DNA from: G963717155 sp963717155
GTDB lineage: Bacteria > Actinomycetota > Thermoleophilia > Gaiellales > JALYLC01
NCBI GenBank assembly: GCA_963717155.1
Contig: OY970326.1
Coordinates: 5,022,001 to 5,086,000, forward strand
Length of the DNA: 64,000 nt
Reading direction: 5' to 3'
In this document: one piece after another, positions 41,424-51,800 of the stretch
Position numbering within the stretch: position 1 is the stretch's first letter
Layout of the letters: each line of letters opens with the position of its first letter
Translations under genes and position numbers: made by a program
The notes under the pieces: model-generated
What the model saw: the letters and a program-made list of their open reading frames with translations, nothing else
Databases searched by the model: none
What the model was told of the DNA's origin: nothing

Positions 41424-44005
41424 GCGCAGAGCGCGACCGCCTCCAGCTCGTTCCACAGGGACGCGCGCCCTGGCGCCACTGGGGCCCGTACCTCAGCGAG
41501 CGGGCGTGGAGCACGGTGCGCGAGGACTACAGCGCGACGGGAGATGCGTGGGGCTTCTTCCCGCACGACCACGCGCGCTCCCGCGTCTACCGCTGGAACG
41601 AGGACGGCCTCGGCGGCATCTGCGACGACCGTCAGACCCTCTGCTTGGCTCTCGCATTCTGGAACGGGAGAGATCCGATCCTGAAGGAGCGCATCTTCGG
41701 TCTCACCGGCCCGCAGGGCAACCACGGCGAGGACGCCAAGGAGTACTGGTGGTTCCTCGACTCGACCCCGACGCACTCGTGGATGCGCTGGCGCTACATG
41801 TACCCGCAGGCGGAGTTTCCCTACGCGCGGCTGCTCGACGAGAACCACGCCCGCGACAGACTCGATCCCGAGTTCGAGCTGGTCGACACCGGGATCTTCG
41901 AGGACGGGCGCTACTGGGAGATCACGGCCGACTACGCGAAGGCGTCGCCGGAGGACATGCTGATCCAGATCAGCGTCCGGAACGCAGGCCCGGAGGCGGC
42001 GACGATCGACGTGCTCCCGACGCTCTGGTTCCGCAACACGTGGTCGTGGGGGATCGACGGGAGGACGCCATCGATCCGGCTCGAGAACGGCCTTCTCGTC
42101 GCCCGGCACGCCGAGCTCGGCACGCGCGTGCTCGCGGGCGACGGCTCGCCCGCGGCCCTGTTCTGCGACAACGAGACGAACTGCGAACGGCTCTGGAGCG
42201 TCGCGAGCGCGTCGGCGTATCCGAAGGACGGGATCAACGACCACGTCATCTACGGCGCCCCGACCGTCAATCCGCAGCAGACCGGGACGAAGGCCGCGCT
42301 GCACTACCGCCTGCAGGTCGGCGCGGGCGAGAAGGCGACGATCAGGCTGCGCCTCAACGAGACAGGCGAGCATGGCGGGGACTTCGACGCCATCATGCGC
42401 GCCCGCGCCGCCGAGGCGGACGAGTTCTACGGCGACCTGACTCCCCACGGAGCCTCCGCCGACGAGGCGCGCGTGCTGCGCCAGGCGCTCGCGGGCATGC
42501 TCTGGTCGAAGCAGTTCTACCACTACGACGTGCAGCGCTGGCTCGACGGCGACCCGGCAGGTCCTCCCCCGCCACAGGAACGGCTCGCGGGCCGCAACCA
42601 CGAGTGGACGCATCTGGACAACATGGACGTCATCTCCATGCCGGATACCTGGGAGTACCCGTGGTACGCGGCCTGGGATCTCGCGTTCCACTGCGTGGCC
42701 CTCGCGCACGTCGATCCCGGCTTCGCAAAGCATCAGCTCGTCCTGCTGTGCCGTGAGTGGTTCATGCACCCGAACGGCCAGCTGCCGGCCTACGAGTGGA
42801 GCTTCGGCGACGTGAACCCGCCGGTGCACGCATGGGCCGCGCTCCGCGTCTTCGAGATCGCCGGCGATGAGGATCGCGACTTCCTCGAGCGCGTCTTCCA
42901 CAAGCTGCTCTTGAACTTCACCTGGTGGGTCAACCGCAAGGACGCCGAGGGCAACAACCTCTTCGAGGGAGGGTTCCTCGGTCTCGACAACATCGGCCCG
43001 TTCGATCGCTCCTCGCTGCCCGTCAGCGGGAGGCTCGAGCAGTCCGACGGGACGGCCTGGATGGCGATGTACTGCGAGAGCATGCTCGAGATCGCGGTCC
43101 GGCTCGCCGACCACGACCCCACGTACGAGGACCTCGCGACGAAGTTCTTCGAGCACTTCGCGCTGATCGCGTCGGCGCTCAACGACAAGGGGCTGTGGAA
43201 CGAGGAGGACGGGTTCTACTACGACGTGCTGCACACCGGCGAGGGCGGCGTGGTGCCGCTGCGAGCGCGCTCGATCGTCGGACTGCTCCCGCTGATCGCC
43301 GTGAACACCACCGGGCCGGCGACGATGGCGCGCCTGCCCGCCTTCACCGCGCGCGTCAACTGGTTCACGGCCAACCGGCGGGAGGGTCAGTCCGTCGTGC
43401 GTCACCGGGACTCGCCCGAGCACCCCGGCTGGCGGATGCTCTCGATCGTCGACGAGACGCGCCTCCGGCGGCTCCTCGGGCCGATGCTCGACCCGAACGA
43501 GTTCCTCTCGGATCACGGTCTGCGCGCCCTCTCGAAGTTCCACGAGGCGCACCCGCTGCAGGTCTCGATCGCCGGCGTCGAGGCGACGCTCGACTACGAG
43601 CCGGCCGAGTCGACGACGCCGCTCTTCGGGGGCAACTCGAACTGGCGCGGGCCGATCTGGTTCCCGATCAACTTCCTGCTGGTCGAGACCCTCCGCGTCT
43701 ACCACCGCTTCCTCGGCGATGCCTTCAGCGTCGAGTTCCCGACCGGGTCGGGCCGCGAGCTGTCGCTCACACAGGTCGCAGACGAGCTCGCCGAACGGCT
43801 CACCGGCCTCTTCCTCGAGGGCGGGGACGGGAGGCGTCCGGTGTTCGGCGGCTGCGAGCTGTTTCAGCGCGACCCGGCCTGGCACGACCTGATCCCGTTC
43901 CACGAGTACTTCCACGGCGACACCGGTGCCGGGCTCGGCGCGTCGCACCAGACGGGCTGGACGGGGCTCGTCGCCGATCTGATCATCCGCCGCGGGCGAA
44001 CCTAG
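41420..44005 (+). CDS. Glycoside hydrolase, GH63/MGH1 (mannosyl-/glucosylglycerate hydrolase-like)
   Basis: This ~861-aa soluble enzyme has an N-terminal beta-sandwich (~10-280) with WNEDGLGGICDD and KEYWWFLD..PTHSWMRW, followed by an (alpha/alpha)6 barrel (~340-850) with WDLAFHCVALAHVDPGFAKHQ, YEWSFGDVNPPVHAW, DGTAWMAMYC, GNSNWRGPIWFPIN and SHQTGWTGLV. These are hallmarks of GH63-like exo-glucosidases of the MGH1 type. No signal peptide, so it likely acts on an internal glycoside or compatible solute. GTG 41420 overlaps the ATPase stop by 4 bp. Confidence 0.85.
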   Translation: MSAERDRLQLVPQGRAPWRHWGPYLSERAWSTVREDYSATGDAWGFFPHDHARSRVYRWNEDGLGGICDDRQTLCLALAFWNGRDPILKERIFGLTGPQGNHGEDAKEYWWFLDSTPTHSWMRWRYMYPQAEFPYARLLDENHARDRLDPEFELVDTGIFEDGRYWEITADYAKASPEDMLIQISVRNAGPEAATIDVLPTLWFRNTWSWGIDGRTPSIRLENGLLVARHAELGTRVLAGDGSPAALFCDNETNCERLWSVASASAYPKDGINDHVIYGAPTVNPQQTGTKAALHYRLQVGAGEKATIRLRLNETGEHGGDFDAIMRARAAEADEFYGDLTPHGASADEARVLRQALAGMLWSKQFYHYDVQRWLDGDPAGPPPPQERLAGRNHEWTHLDNMDVISMPDTWEYPWYAAWDLAFHCVALAHVDPGFAKHQLVLLCREWFMHPNGQLPAYEWSFGDVNPPVHAWAALRVFEIAGDEDRDFLERVFHKLLLNFTWWVNRKDAEGNNLFEGGFLGLDNIGPFDRSSLPVSGRLEQSDGTAWMAMYCESMLEIAVRLADHDPTYEDLATKFFEHFALIASALNDKGLWNEEDGFYYDVLHTGEGGVVPLRARSIVGLLPLIAVNTTGPATMARLPAFTARVNWFTANRREGQSVVRHRDSPEHPGWRMLSIVDETRLRRLLGPMLDPNEFLSDHGLRALSKFHEAHPLQVSIAGVEATLDYEPAESTTPLFGGNSNWRGPIWFPINFLLVETLRVYHRFLGDAFSVEFPTGSGRELSLTQVADELAERLTGLFLEGGDGRRPVFGGCELFQRDPAWHDLIPFHEYFHGDTGAGLGASHQTGWTGLVADLIIRRGRT

Positions 44006-44081
44006 GACCCGGGGCCGAGAGCTCCCGCACGCGGTAGGCTTGTCGCGGGGTGCCGGGAAGTCTGGTCGGCGTGGACCTCCC

Positions 44082-45083
44082 ATGCCCTCGCCTCACGTCG
44101 CCCTCGCCGCACTCGGCTTCCTCATCGCCCTTGGCGTGACGCTGGTCGCGGCCGCGGTGTTCGCCGATCGGCTCGACCGTGTCGGTGTGAGGCTCGGCTT
44201 CACCGAGGCGCTGCTCGGGGTCCTGACCGCGATCGCGGCCGACGGTCCGGAGCTCGCATCCTCGGTGGCGGCGATCCTCCGTGGCGAGCGCGATGTCGGC
44301 CTCGGCGTCGTGCTCGGCTCGAACGCGTTCAACCTCGCCGCGATGGTTGGCGTCGGTGCGATCATCGCGGGGACGGTGCGGCCGCGGCGCTCGTCGCTCG
44401 CGATCGAGTCGATCGTCGCGCTGGCGCTGCTCGGTACGGCTGCGGCGCTCCTGGTCGGCGGGCTTCCTCCGATCGCAGCGCTCGTGCTCGTCCTCGTGAT
44501 CCTCGCGCCATACATCACGATCCTCGTGCTCGGCGACCTGCGCGTCCACGTGCTGCCGCTGCCGGCGAGCGTCCACGGCGTGTTGCGCGATGCGCTCGGC
44601 GGCGGGTTCTCACACCCGCTGCCGCAGCCGCATGCCGGCTCGTGGTGGAAGCCGATCACGCTGATGGCGGTCGCACTGGTCGCGATCGTGGCGGGGGCCA
44701 CTGCGATGGTCGACACGTCGCTCGTCGTCGCCGACGCGATCGGGCTCTCGCACGCGCTCGTCGGCCTGCTCGTCCTCGCCGTGGTCACGAGCCTGCCGAA
44801 CATGTCGACCGCGATCCGGCTCGCGCGTCAGGGACGGGGGGACGCCACCGTGTCGGAGACGCTGAACTCCAACAACATCAACCTCGTCGGCGGCATCGTC
44901 ATCCCGGCCGCGATCCTCGGTCTGGGGACCGTGCCGGGGAGTGCATCCAGCGACCTCGTCTGGCTGGCCGTGCTCACCGGCGGTGCGCTCGTTGCCCTCG
45001 CCATGCGCGGTGGGATGGGGCGCGTCGCCGGCATCGCCCTCGTCGGCGCCTACCTCGCGTTCGTTATCTCCCACGCCGTCTAG
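44082..45083 (+). CDS. CaCA-family sodium/calcium-type exchanger
   Basis: This 333-aa membrane protein has ten or so helices in two inverted halves. Each half carries the alpha-repeat: ADGPELASSVAAILRGERDVGLGVVLGSNAFNLA (in sections, ~47-80) and TSLPNMSTAIRLARQG..SETLNSNNINLVGG (~240-277). The second repeat has Asn where Glu is usual (PNMST instead of PELVT), so ion specificity may differ. Start could be ATG 44082 or further upstream near 44040. Convergent overlap with the DUF2461 gene by 4 bp. Confidence 0.8.
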   Translation: MPSPHVALAALGFLIALGVTLVAAAVFADRLDRVGVRLGFTEALLGVLTAIAADGPELASSVAAILRGERDVGLGVVLGSNAFNLAAMVGVGAIIAGTVRPRRSSLAIESIVALALLGTAAALLVGGLPPIAALVLVLVILAPYITILVLGDLRVHVLPLPASVHGVLRDALGGGFSHPLPQPHAGSWWKPITLMAVALVAIVAGATAMVDTSLVVADAIGLSHALVGLLVLAVVTSLPNMSTAIRLARQGRGDATVSETLNSNNINLVGGIVIPAAILGLGTVPGSASSDLVWLAVLTGGALVALAMRGGMGRVAGIALVGAYLAFVISHAV

Positions 45084-45751
45084 TAGGGCACCCCGACCGC
45101 GTCGCAGAGGAACCGCATGAGAGGCGCCGACGCCTTGTACCGGCGCGCAAGCTCCTCGGGAAAGCCCGCCGACGTGACCGTCTTCTGGTCGAGCTGGACG
45201 ACCGCGACGAAGCCCTTGCGCTTGAGGTCGTCGATCAGCGGATGGTCGGGGTCGTAGCCGGCCGGTGCCCGTTTGAGCGCCTCGCCCTCGCCGAGCTCGA
45301 TCCCCTTCACCGCGCGCGTCCACGCCTCCGGCTTACGGACGATCGCGTCTCGGATCTGGCCGAGCGTGGCGGTCTCGGGGCGCCAGATCCCGGCAGCGGC
45401 GAAGACGTTGCGCGGCTCGAGATGGAGGTAGAACCCGGGCGCGTGCACGTCCTTCGCCTTCTCGTGCCGGAAGTGAATACCCGTGTGCGTCTTGTAGGGC
45501 GTCTTGTCCTTGCTGAAGCGGGTGTCGCGATAGATGCGGAAGAGCGAGCCGCCGCTGGGGCCCGGATCGGCGACGAAGTGCGGGGCGATCTTCTGCAGGT
45601 GTCCGGCGAAGTCGCTGATGAACGCGAACGCCGGCTCCCGCACGTCGTCCTCGTAGCGCTGCTTGTTCGCCTTGAACCAGTCGCGGTCGTTGTGCTCGCG
45701 CAGATCGCGCATGAACGCGAACAGCGCCGGTGTGAACGAGCGCTCCGCCAC
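45080..45751 (-). CDS. DUF2461 (TIGR02453) family protein
   Basis: This 223-aa soluble protein has the family features FTPALFAFMRDLREHNDRDWF at the N-terminus, LFRIYRDTRFSKDKTPYKTH (~68-87) and GFYLHLEP, with G-I-W-x-P later on. The function is not established. It follows the large repeat-protein gene by 1 bp on the same strand. Confidence 0.88.
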   Translation of the reverse strand: MAERSFTPALFAFMRDLREHNDRDWFKANKQRYEDDVREPAFAFISDFAGHLQKIAPHFVADPGPSGGSLFRIYRDTRFSKDKTPYKTHTGIHFRHEKAKDVHAPGFYLHLEPRNVFAAAGIWRPETATLGQIRDAIVRKPEAWTRAVKGIELGEGEALKRAPAGYDPDHPLIDDLKRKGFVAVVQLDQKTVTSAGFPEELARRYKASAPLMRFLCDAVGVPY

Positions 45752-45752
45752 G

Positions 45753-48305
45753 CTATCGCTTCACCACGAGCGTCTTCGTGATGCTGACGGTGGCGTGATG
45801 GGACGGCGTGAACGCGATCTTGCTGGTCAGCGTCGCGCGGCGCGCGTGCCTGAGGAGTCGCTTGCCCCTGGCGTTCAGCGTGATCCTGAGGCCGGCACGC
45901 ACGCTCCCGAACGTCTTGTGGCCGAGTGCGATCAGCACCGGGCCGGTTCCCTTGCGCACCAGGTACCAGGAGATCGCAAGCCGGCCGGCAGTCGGAGGGG
46001 AGAACGAGAACGCGTAGCCGCGCTCGAGCAGTGCCCGGATCGTGAACGCCTTGCCGTGGGGCGTGAGCTGACGCACGAGCTGCGCCTTGATCTGCGCGGC
46101 ACTTGGCACGGGGGCGGTGATGGGACCGACCAGGTTCGAGGGGGCGCTCGCCGAGCCAGCGGAGTTCGTGGCCGTCACCACGACCTCGATCCTGGTGTTC
46201 ACGTCGGACGTCACGATCGTGTGGGTGCTGGAGGTGGCGCCCGCGATGTCCGCGCACAACGACGTGCAGTTCTCCCACTGGTACGTGAACGAGAGCGGCG
46301 GCGATCCCGACCATGTGCCGGTGGAGGCCGAGAGCGTCCTGCCGACGCTCGGGGTGCCGGTAATCGCGGGCAGAGAGGTGCTCACGGGTGCTGTCGTCGT
46401 AACCACCGCTGTTCCGATTCCGACCCTGGCAACCCCTCCCGCGTTGACCGCGATGCACTCGAGCACCGAACTGCAGGCCACTCCGGTGAGAGCTCCTGCA
46501 TCGGGGACCACCTGCAGCGTCCAGCTGTCCTCGTTCGTCGGATCGCCCTCCGCCGCGGTGCCGAAGCTGCTGACCATCACGCAGTAGCTCGTCGACGGGC
46601 ATGCGGCGTGTGTCAGTCCCGAGAGCCCCGGGATGGCCTCGCGCGTCTGGGTGGTGGGAGCGCCGGGATCGAACGTCAAGGCCGGAAAGCCGAACGTGGT
46701 GCATTGCGTGGTCGACGGACATACGACCGGATTCCGACCGATGTGCGGACCCATGAGAGCGGTTGAGCTGGGAGTAGTGGGGGAGAGGGGGTTGAACGTC
46801 ACCACTCTCTGCCCGAGGTCGGTTGCACTGCATTGTGTGGTCGACGGGCACGAAACGCTCAGGAGGGCGTTCAACGGTGCGCTGTCCACGGTGACCGGCG
46901 TCGGAGTTCCCGGCGATTCGGGATCGAACGTCACCTCTCGCCCGGCGGTATCGACGATCGTGCACTGGCCGATCGTCGGGCATACGAGCGCCAGCACGCC
47001 TGCGGAGCTGTCCAGGGAGACCGGCGTCGGCATGCCGGGCAAGGTCGGATCGAAGGTCAGCTCCTCACCTGACGAATCGAGCACAGTGCACTGGTGGGTC
47101 GACGGGCATGCGATGTCGCGCAGGAAGCTGCCTCCGGGCGAGGTGGCGGTCTCGATCTTGATCGGGGTCGGCGTGCCGGACGCGCCAGGATCGAACGTCA
47201 CCTCCTGTCCGACCGCGTCGATCGCCGTGCACTGACTGCTCGACGGGCATGCGATGGCGCTCAGCTGGGTTCCGCGGATGATCGTGATGGAGGCCGGCGC
47301 GCCGGGCGAGGCGGGGTCGAACGTCGCTTCCTGCCCCAACGACCCGACGACGGTGCACTGGCTGGTCAGCGGGCAGGCGATCTGCGAGAGCGCCGACTCG
47401 CTGTTGACCGTGATCGGGGTCGGCGTGCCGGGCGACGAGGGATCGAACGCCACCTCGTGTCCCGCGTCATCCACGGCCGCGCACAGGCTCGTCGACGGGC
47501 ACGCGATGGCCTGCAGCGTCACATTGGCGAGGGAATCGACCGTCGAGTGCGTCGCCCCGCCCGGCGACGCCGGGTTGAACGTCACCTGCTGCCCGGCGCT
47601 GTCGACGGCCGTGCACCGCGTCGTCGTCGGACAGGCGATGCTCCGCAGGAGGTTGCCGGTATCGATGGCCGTGGGGGTCGGGGTTCCCGGCGACTGCGGG
47701 TTGAGCGCGAGCTCGTTGCCGGCGCCGTCGACAACGATGCACTCGCTGCTCGACGGACAGGCGATGGCGATGGCATCGAACTCCGGATCGGAGATCGAAA
47801 CGAGGGTGGGTGTGCCCGGCGCGGTGGGGTCGAACGTCACCTCCTGTCCCTGCTCGTTGATCGCGGTGCACTGGTTGGTCGATGGACACGCGATGCCGCC
47901 GAGCGAGTTGCTCCCCGGCTGCACCTGGCCGGCCGCCTCGACTGGAGTTGGCGCGCCTGGCGACAGGGGGTTGAACGTGACCTCGTTGCCGAACGAGTCG
48001 ACGGCCGTGCACTGGGTGGTAGAGGGGCAGGCGATGGCGTTCATGGTCGGATCGCCGCCGTCGATCGTCACCAGGACGGGGCGACCAGGGGCCGACGGGT
48101 TGAACGTCACCTCGCCGCCGTCGTTGTCGACCGCGGTGCACTGGCTCGTCGAGGGACAGGCCACGGCGAGGATCGGATGGCCGAAGTCCTGGTCGATCGG
48201 GATCGGTGCGGACCACGAGAGCGACGCCTGCGCGGCAGCAGGCATTGCCACGGCCAGCGCCAGCAGAGCCGCGCTCAGACACCCAGACCAGCCGACGCGA
48301 CGCAT
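45753..48305 (-). CDS. Large secreted protein with 14 CPSTxxC repeats (predicted beta-propeller)
   Basis: This 850-aa protein has a signal peptide (~1-28), then 14 tandem ~40-50-residue repeats. Each has I-A-C-P-S-T-x-x-C-T-A-V-D followed by G-x-E-V-T-F-x-P-x-S-P-G-T-P-T-P-V. The two cysteines per unit (C-x5-C) probably form a local disulfide. Fourteen blades would suit two seven-bladed propellers. An Ig-like region with TYQWENCTS (~640-730) and a basic C-terminal domain (~740-850, RLTPHGKAFTIRALLERGY...) follow. Likely surface-exposed and binding. No catalytic motif seen. Confidence 0.75.
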   Translation of the reverse strand: MRRVGWSGCLSAALLALAVAMPAAAQASLSWSAPIPIDQDFGHPILAVACPSTSQCTAVDNDGGEVTFNPSAPGRPVLVTIDGGDPTMNAIACPSTTQCTAVDSFGNEVTFNPLSPGAPTPVEAAGQVQPGSNSLGGIACPSTNQCTAINEQGQEVTFDPTAPGTPTLVSISDPEFDAIAIACPSSSECIVVDGAGNELALNPQSPGTPTPTAIDTGNLLRSIACPTTTRCTAVDSAGQQVTFNPASPGGATHSTVDSLANVTLQAIACPSTSLCAAVDDAGHEVAFDPSSPGTPTPITVNSESALSQIACPLTSQCTVVGSLGQEATFDPASPGAPASITIIRGTQLSAIACPSSSQCTAIDAVGQEVTFDPGASGTPTPIKIETATSPGGSFLRDIACPSTHQCTVLDSSGEELTFDPTLPGMPTPVSLDSSAGVLALVCPTIGQCTIVDTAGREVTFDPESPGTPTPVTVDSAPLNALLSVSCPSTTQCSATDLGQRVVTFNPLSPTTPSSTALMGPHIGRNPVVCPSTTQCTTFGFPALTFDPGAPTTQTREAIPGLSGLTHAACPSTSYCVMVSSFGTAAEGDPTNEDSWTLQVVPDAGALTGVACSSVLECIAVNAGGVARVGIGTAVVTTTAPVSTSLPAITGTPSVGRTLSASTGTWSGSPPLSFTYQWENCTSLCADIAGATSSTHTIVTSDVNTRIEVVVTATNSAGSASAPSNLVGPITAPVPSAAQIKAQLVRQLTPHGKAFTIRALLERGYAFSFSPPTAGRLAISWYLVRKGTGPVLIALGHKTFGSVRAGLRITLNARGKRLLRHARRATLTSKIAFTPSHHATVSITKTLVVKR

Positions 48306-48368
48306 TCCGCTCCCGCTGTCGAAGGAGGCGAGTAGTACAGGAACTGCGCGAGGCGCGCAAGCGTGCGG

Positions 48369-48854
48369 TCAGGCGCGTCCGGCCGGGGCCGACCAGATGT
48401 CGTTGCAGCTCTCGCACACGTCGGCGGGGATCACCCCGGCCCGCATGAGCATCGCGAAGATCTTGCAGCCGAGGCACAGGGCGAAGACCGACTCGAGCGT
48501 CGCCGCAACGAGCACCAGGGCCAGCAGCACGTCGGCGGCCGTCTCGAGGCCGAAGCCGAGTGCGAGCACGGCGGCTGGGACGGTGAGCGTCGCGCCGATC
48601 GCCTGCGCGAATCGCTTGGGCGGCCCGGGGACGTATCGTGGGGGCACGTGCAGGCGCGGTGTGATGCCTCGCGTCACGAGCTGCCCGAGCGGACTGAGGG
48701 TCGGGCCCGTCAGCACACGGGCGACGAACCCGTAGGCGATCAGGGCAACGAGCCAGGCCTGGCCCGAGACGATCGCCGCGATGCAGAGGAGCACGACGCC
48801 GCCGGCGACCAGACGCGCGGATATCTCGTTGACCGGGTTCGGAAACGAGAACAC
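48369..48854 (-). CDS. DUF4395 family membrane protein
   Basis: This ~161-aa protein has the family start VFSFPNPVNEISARLVAG and VLTGPTLSPLGQLVTRGITPRL, with four membrane helices and a C-terminal cysteine pair plus C-x2-C (CLGCKIFAML...CESCND). DUF4395 proteins often accompany thiol or sulfur enzymes; no such gene is adjacent here. GTG 48854 fits the usual family start; an in-frame TTG (~48885) upstream would overlap the permease gene. Confidence 0.8.
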   Translation of the reverse strand: MFSFPNPVNEISARLVAGGVVLLCIAAIVSGQAWLVALIAYGFVARVLTGPTLSPLGQLVTRGITPRLHVPPRYVPGPPKRFAQAIGATLTVPAAVLALGFGLETAADVLLALVLVAATLESVFALCLGCKIFAMLMRAGVIPADVCESCNDIWSAPAGRA

Positions 48855-48880
48855 CTGCAGGAGGTTATCAGTGGAATAAA

Positions 48881-51800
48881 TCAAGCCACCGTGTGGGCCT
48901 CGGCGCCGACAACCCGCGCGAGCGCGTTGACGACCTGCTGCTGCTCGCGGGTGATGCGCCGTCCGGCATCGACCACGATGCGGCCGCCTCCCGGGAGGTC
49001 GGCTGCGTAGAACCGGGCGCTGGGCATCTCGACGGCGAGCATCTCCCGGGTGGCGCCGTAGGTCAGGATCGGCGCCGCCCCGTCCACACGCGCGGCGGCG
49101 CTGACCCCCAGCGCGTCCGCGACGGTCTGCAGGTGCGAGCGCAGCACCGCAGCGGTGTCGCCGCCGCGCAGCAGGTCGATCGCCACGTCCTGCACGGCGC
49201 GCTCCTGCGCGATCCGCACGTCGGCGTGCGCGCGCGCCTCGCGGAGCTGCCCCGCGACCACCGCGACCATCAGCGCAACGACCACGTAGACCAGGAACGC
49301 GGTGATGCCCTGGCTCGTGTCGATCGTGAACGAGTAGTACGGCTTGATGAAGAAGTAGTTGAGCGTCAGCGCGCCGAGCGCCGCGATCACGACGGCGAGC
49401 ACGCGGCTCGCCAGGGCGGCGACGAGCGGCGGAAGGAGGAGCACCAGTGCGACCGCCTCGACGCTCAGGTGCGAGCGCAGCAAGAGCAACACGAGGAAGG
49501 TCACCGCGAGGAGTGCGAGCGAACCGGAGATCCCCTCGAAGAGCCGCCACATCGCCTCGGTCGAGATGACCGGCTCGGCCGGGACCGACGGTCGCGGGAG
49601 CGGCTCGCCGCCGGCCGCCGGCCGCCGTTTCGGTACCACCGTGGCCGGCGCAGATGCCGGCGCCGCGCTCGGCGCGGGGATCTCGAGGGCCTTTCCCGGT
49701 ACCAAGGGCGCCGCCAGCGGGCCCGTCGGCACCCGGTAGGGGACGCTCGCGAGGATCACGCGCTCCTCGAACAAGACCAGGCGCTTGATGAACAGCCCGC
49801 GCTGGTTGTGCAGCACCCGTTGCCATCCGTGCGGGCTGATGATCTCGGGCAGCACGATCACGCAGACCGCGTCCGGATCGGCGGTGACCGCGCGGATCGC
49901 CTCGAGCAGCGGACCGCCGAGGTCGCGGTAGGGCGATGCGACGACATCTACCGGGATCGGCATCTCCCGCCTGGCCCATTCGGCTCGCGCCCTGTCGGCG
50001 TCATCAGCACCGAGCGCGATGTGGATGCCCCGCACGTCGTCGGCGCCGAGGCCGAGCGCGTACACGATCGCACGTCGCGACGCCGCGTCGTCGCTTGCGA
50101 TCGGCAGTAGCACGGTCGTCCTGCGTCCCGTGAGATCGGTCCGCTCGGGCGCTTCGGGTGGATGCGCGACGACCGGCACATCGGTGACCACGATGTCGCG
50201 CTCGCCCTGGAGGCGCAGCCGCAGGGCGAGCGCGGTCCGGCCCCGGACCACCGCATTGAGCGAGCGCGACGAGAAGAGCTCGGGCACGACGAGCGTCGTG
50301 ATCTCCTCCGGGGCGCGCTCGACGTCGCGCACCCACGCTGCGACCGTTCCGGACACGGTTCCGGTGCGCGGAAGGACCACGAGTGGCACCGACGTGCCGC
50401 TGAATGCACGCCAGGCGCCGGAGATCCCGCTCGCGTCGCTGACGTGCACCGCCTGGAAGCGCTCGCCGGCCACGGAACGCACGAAGCGCACGGCCTCGGC
50501 GGTCGCGTCGTCGAGCTCGTCCACGTAGAGCACGACCGGCCCACCGGCGGCGACCCGTGGAAGCGGCGTGTCCTCCGGTACGCGCAGCCGCAACGCCACA
50601 TCGCGGTAATGGCGGTTGATCAACGCGAAGCCCAGCACCAGGGTGGGGATCGCGATCGTCACCATCCAGGCGCCCTCTCCGAACTTGGTGATGAGCACGA
50701 TCACGCCGACGAGCCCGGTCAGGACCCCGCCGGTGCCGTTCAGCGCCACCGCGCCCCAGCCAGGCGCGTCGGGCGTTCCCCGAAGCGTGAAGTACCGCCG
50801 CACCATCCCGAACTGCGAGAGCGTGAAGGCCGTGAAGACCCCCAGCAGGTACAGGTGGATCAGGCTGTTGACGTTGGCGTCGAACCCGACGATCAACCCG
50901 CCTGCCACCAGGGCCAGCACGATGATCCCGTTCGAGAAGACCAGTCGGTCGCCGAGGTTGGCGAACTGGCGTGGCAGGTAGCTGTCGCTCGCGAGCAACG
51001 CTGCAAGCCGCGGGAATCCCTGGAACGCGGTGTTCGCGGCGAGTGCCAGGACCGCTGCGGTGCTCGCCTGCACGAGGTAGTACCCGAACGACGTGTTGCC
51101 AGGCGGGAAGACGGCACGCGCGATCTCCGAGAGCACCGAGACCGATCCGCTCGGCCGCGCGTCGATCTTCCATGCGAGCACCGAGACGCCGAGGAACAGC
51201 AGGATCGCGATGACGCCCATCACCATGAGCGTCCGGGCAGCGTTCGTGGGCTGGGGGCGGCGGAACGCCGGAACGCCGTTCGAGATCGCCTCGACCCCGG
51301 TCAGCGCGCTGCAGCCGGAGGCGAACGCGCGCAGGATGACGATCAGTCCGACGCTTGCCGCCAGTCCCACCGGCGCCGGATCGGGCACGTGCGCCGTGGG
51401 CCAGCCCGATACGAGGCCCCGCACGCAGCCGATCGCCACCAGCGCCCCGACCGAGGCGATGAATGCGTACGTCGGCAGCGCGAACGCGTATCCGGACTCG
51501 CGCACGCCTCGCAGGTTGACGAGCACGAGCAGCACGAGGACCACGAGGCTAAGTGCGACTGCGTGTGGCGCAAGCTCGGGAACGGCCGACGTGACCGCGA
51601 GCACGCCCGAGGCGATCGATACCGCCGCGGTCAGGACGTAGTCGGTGAGGAGCGAGGCGGCGGCGACCAGCCCGGCCGTGGCTCCGAGGTTCTCCTTCGC
51701 CACGACGTACGACCCGCCGCCGTTCGGATACGCGTAGATCGTCTGGCGGTACGAGAGCACCACGATCGCGAGCAGTGCCGCGATCACGATCGAGATGGGC

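Noticed and set aside
46400..48200. Tandem ~130-bp DNA repeats as a CRISPR-like or satellite array
   Set aside because: The periodicity is fully explained by the protein repeats of the 850-aa secreted protein.
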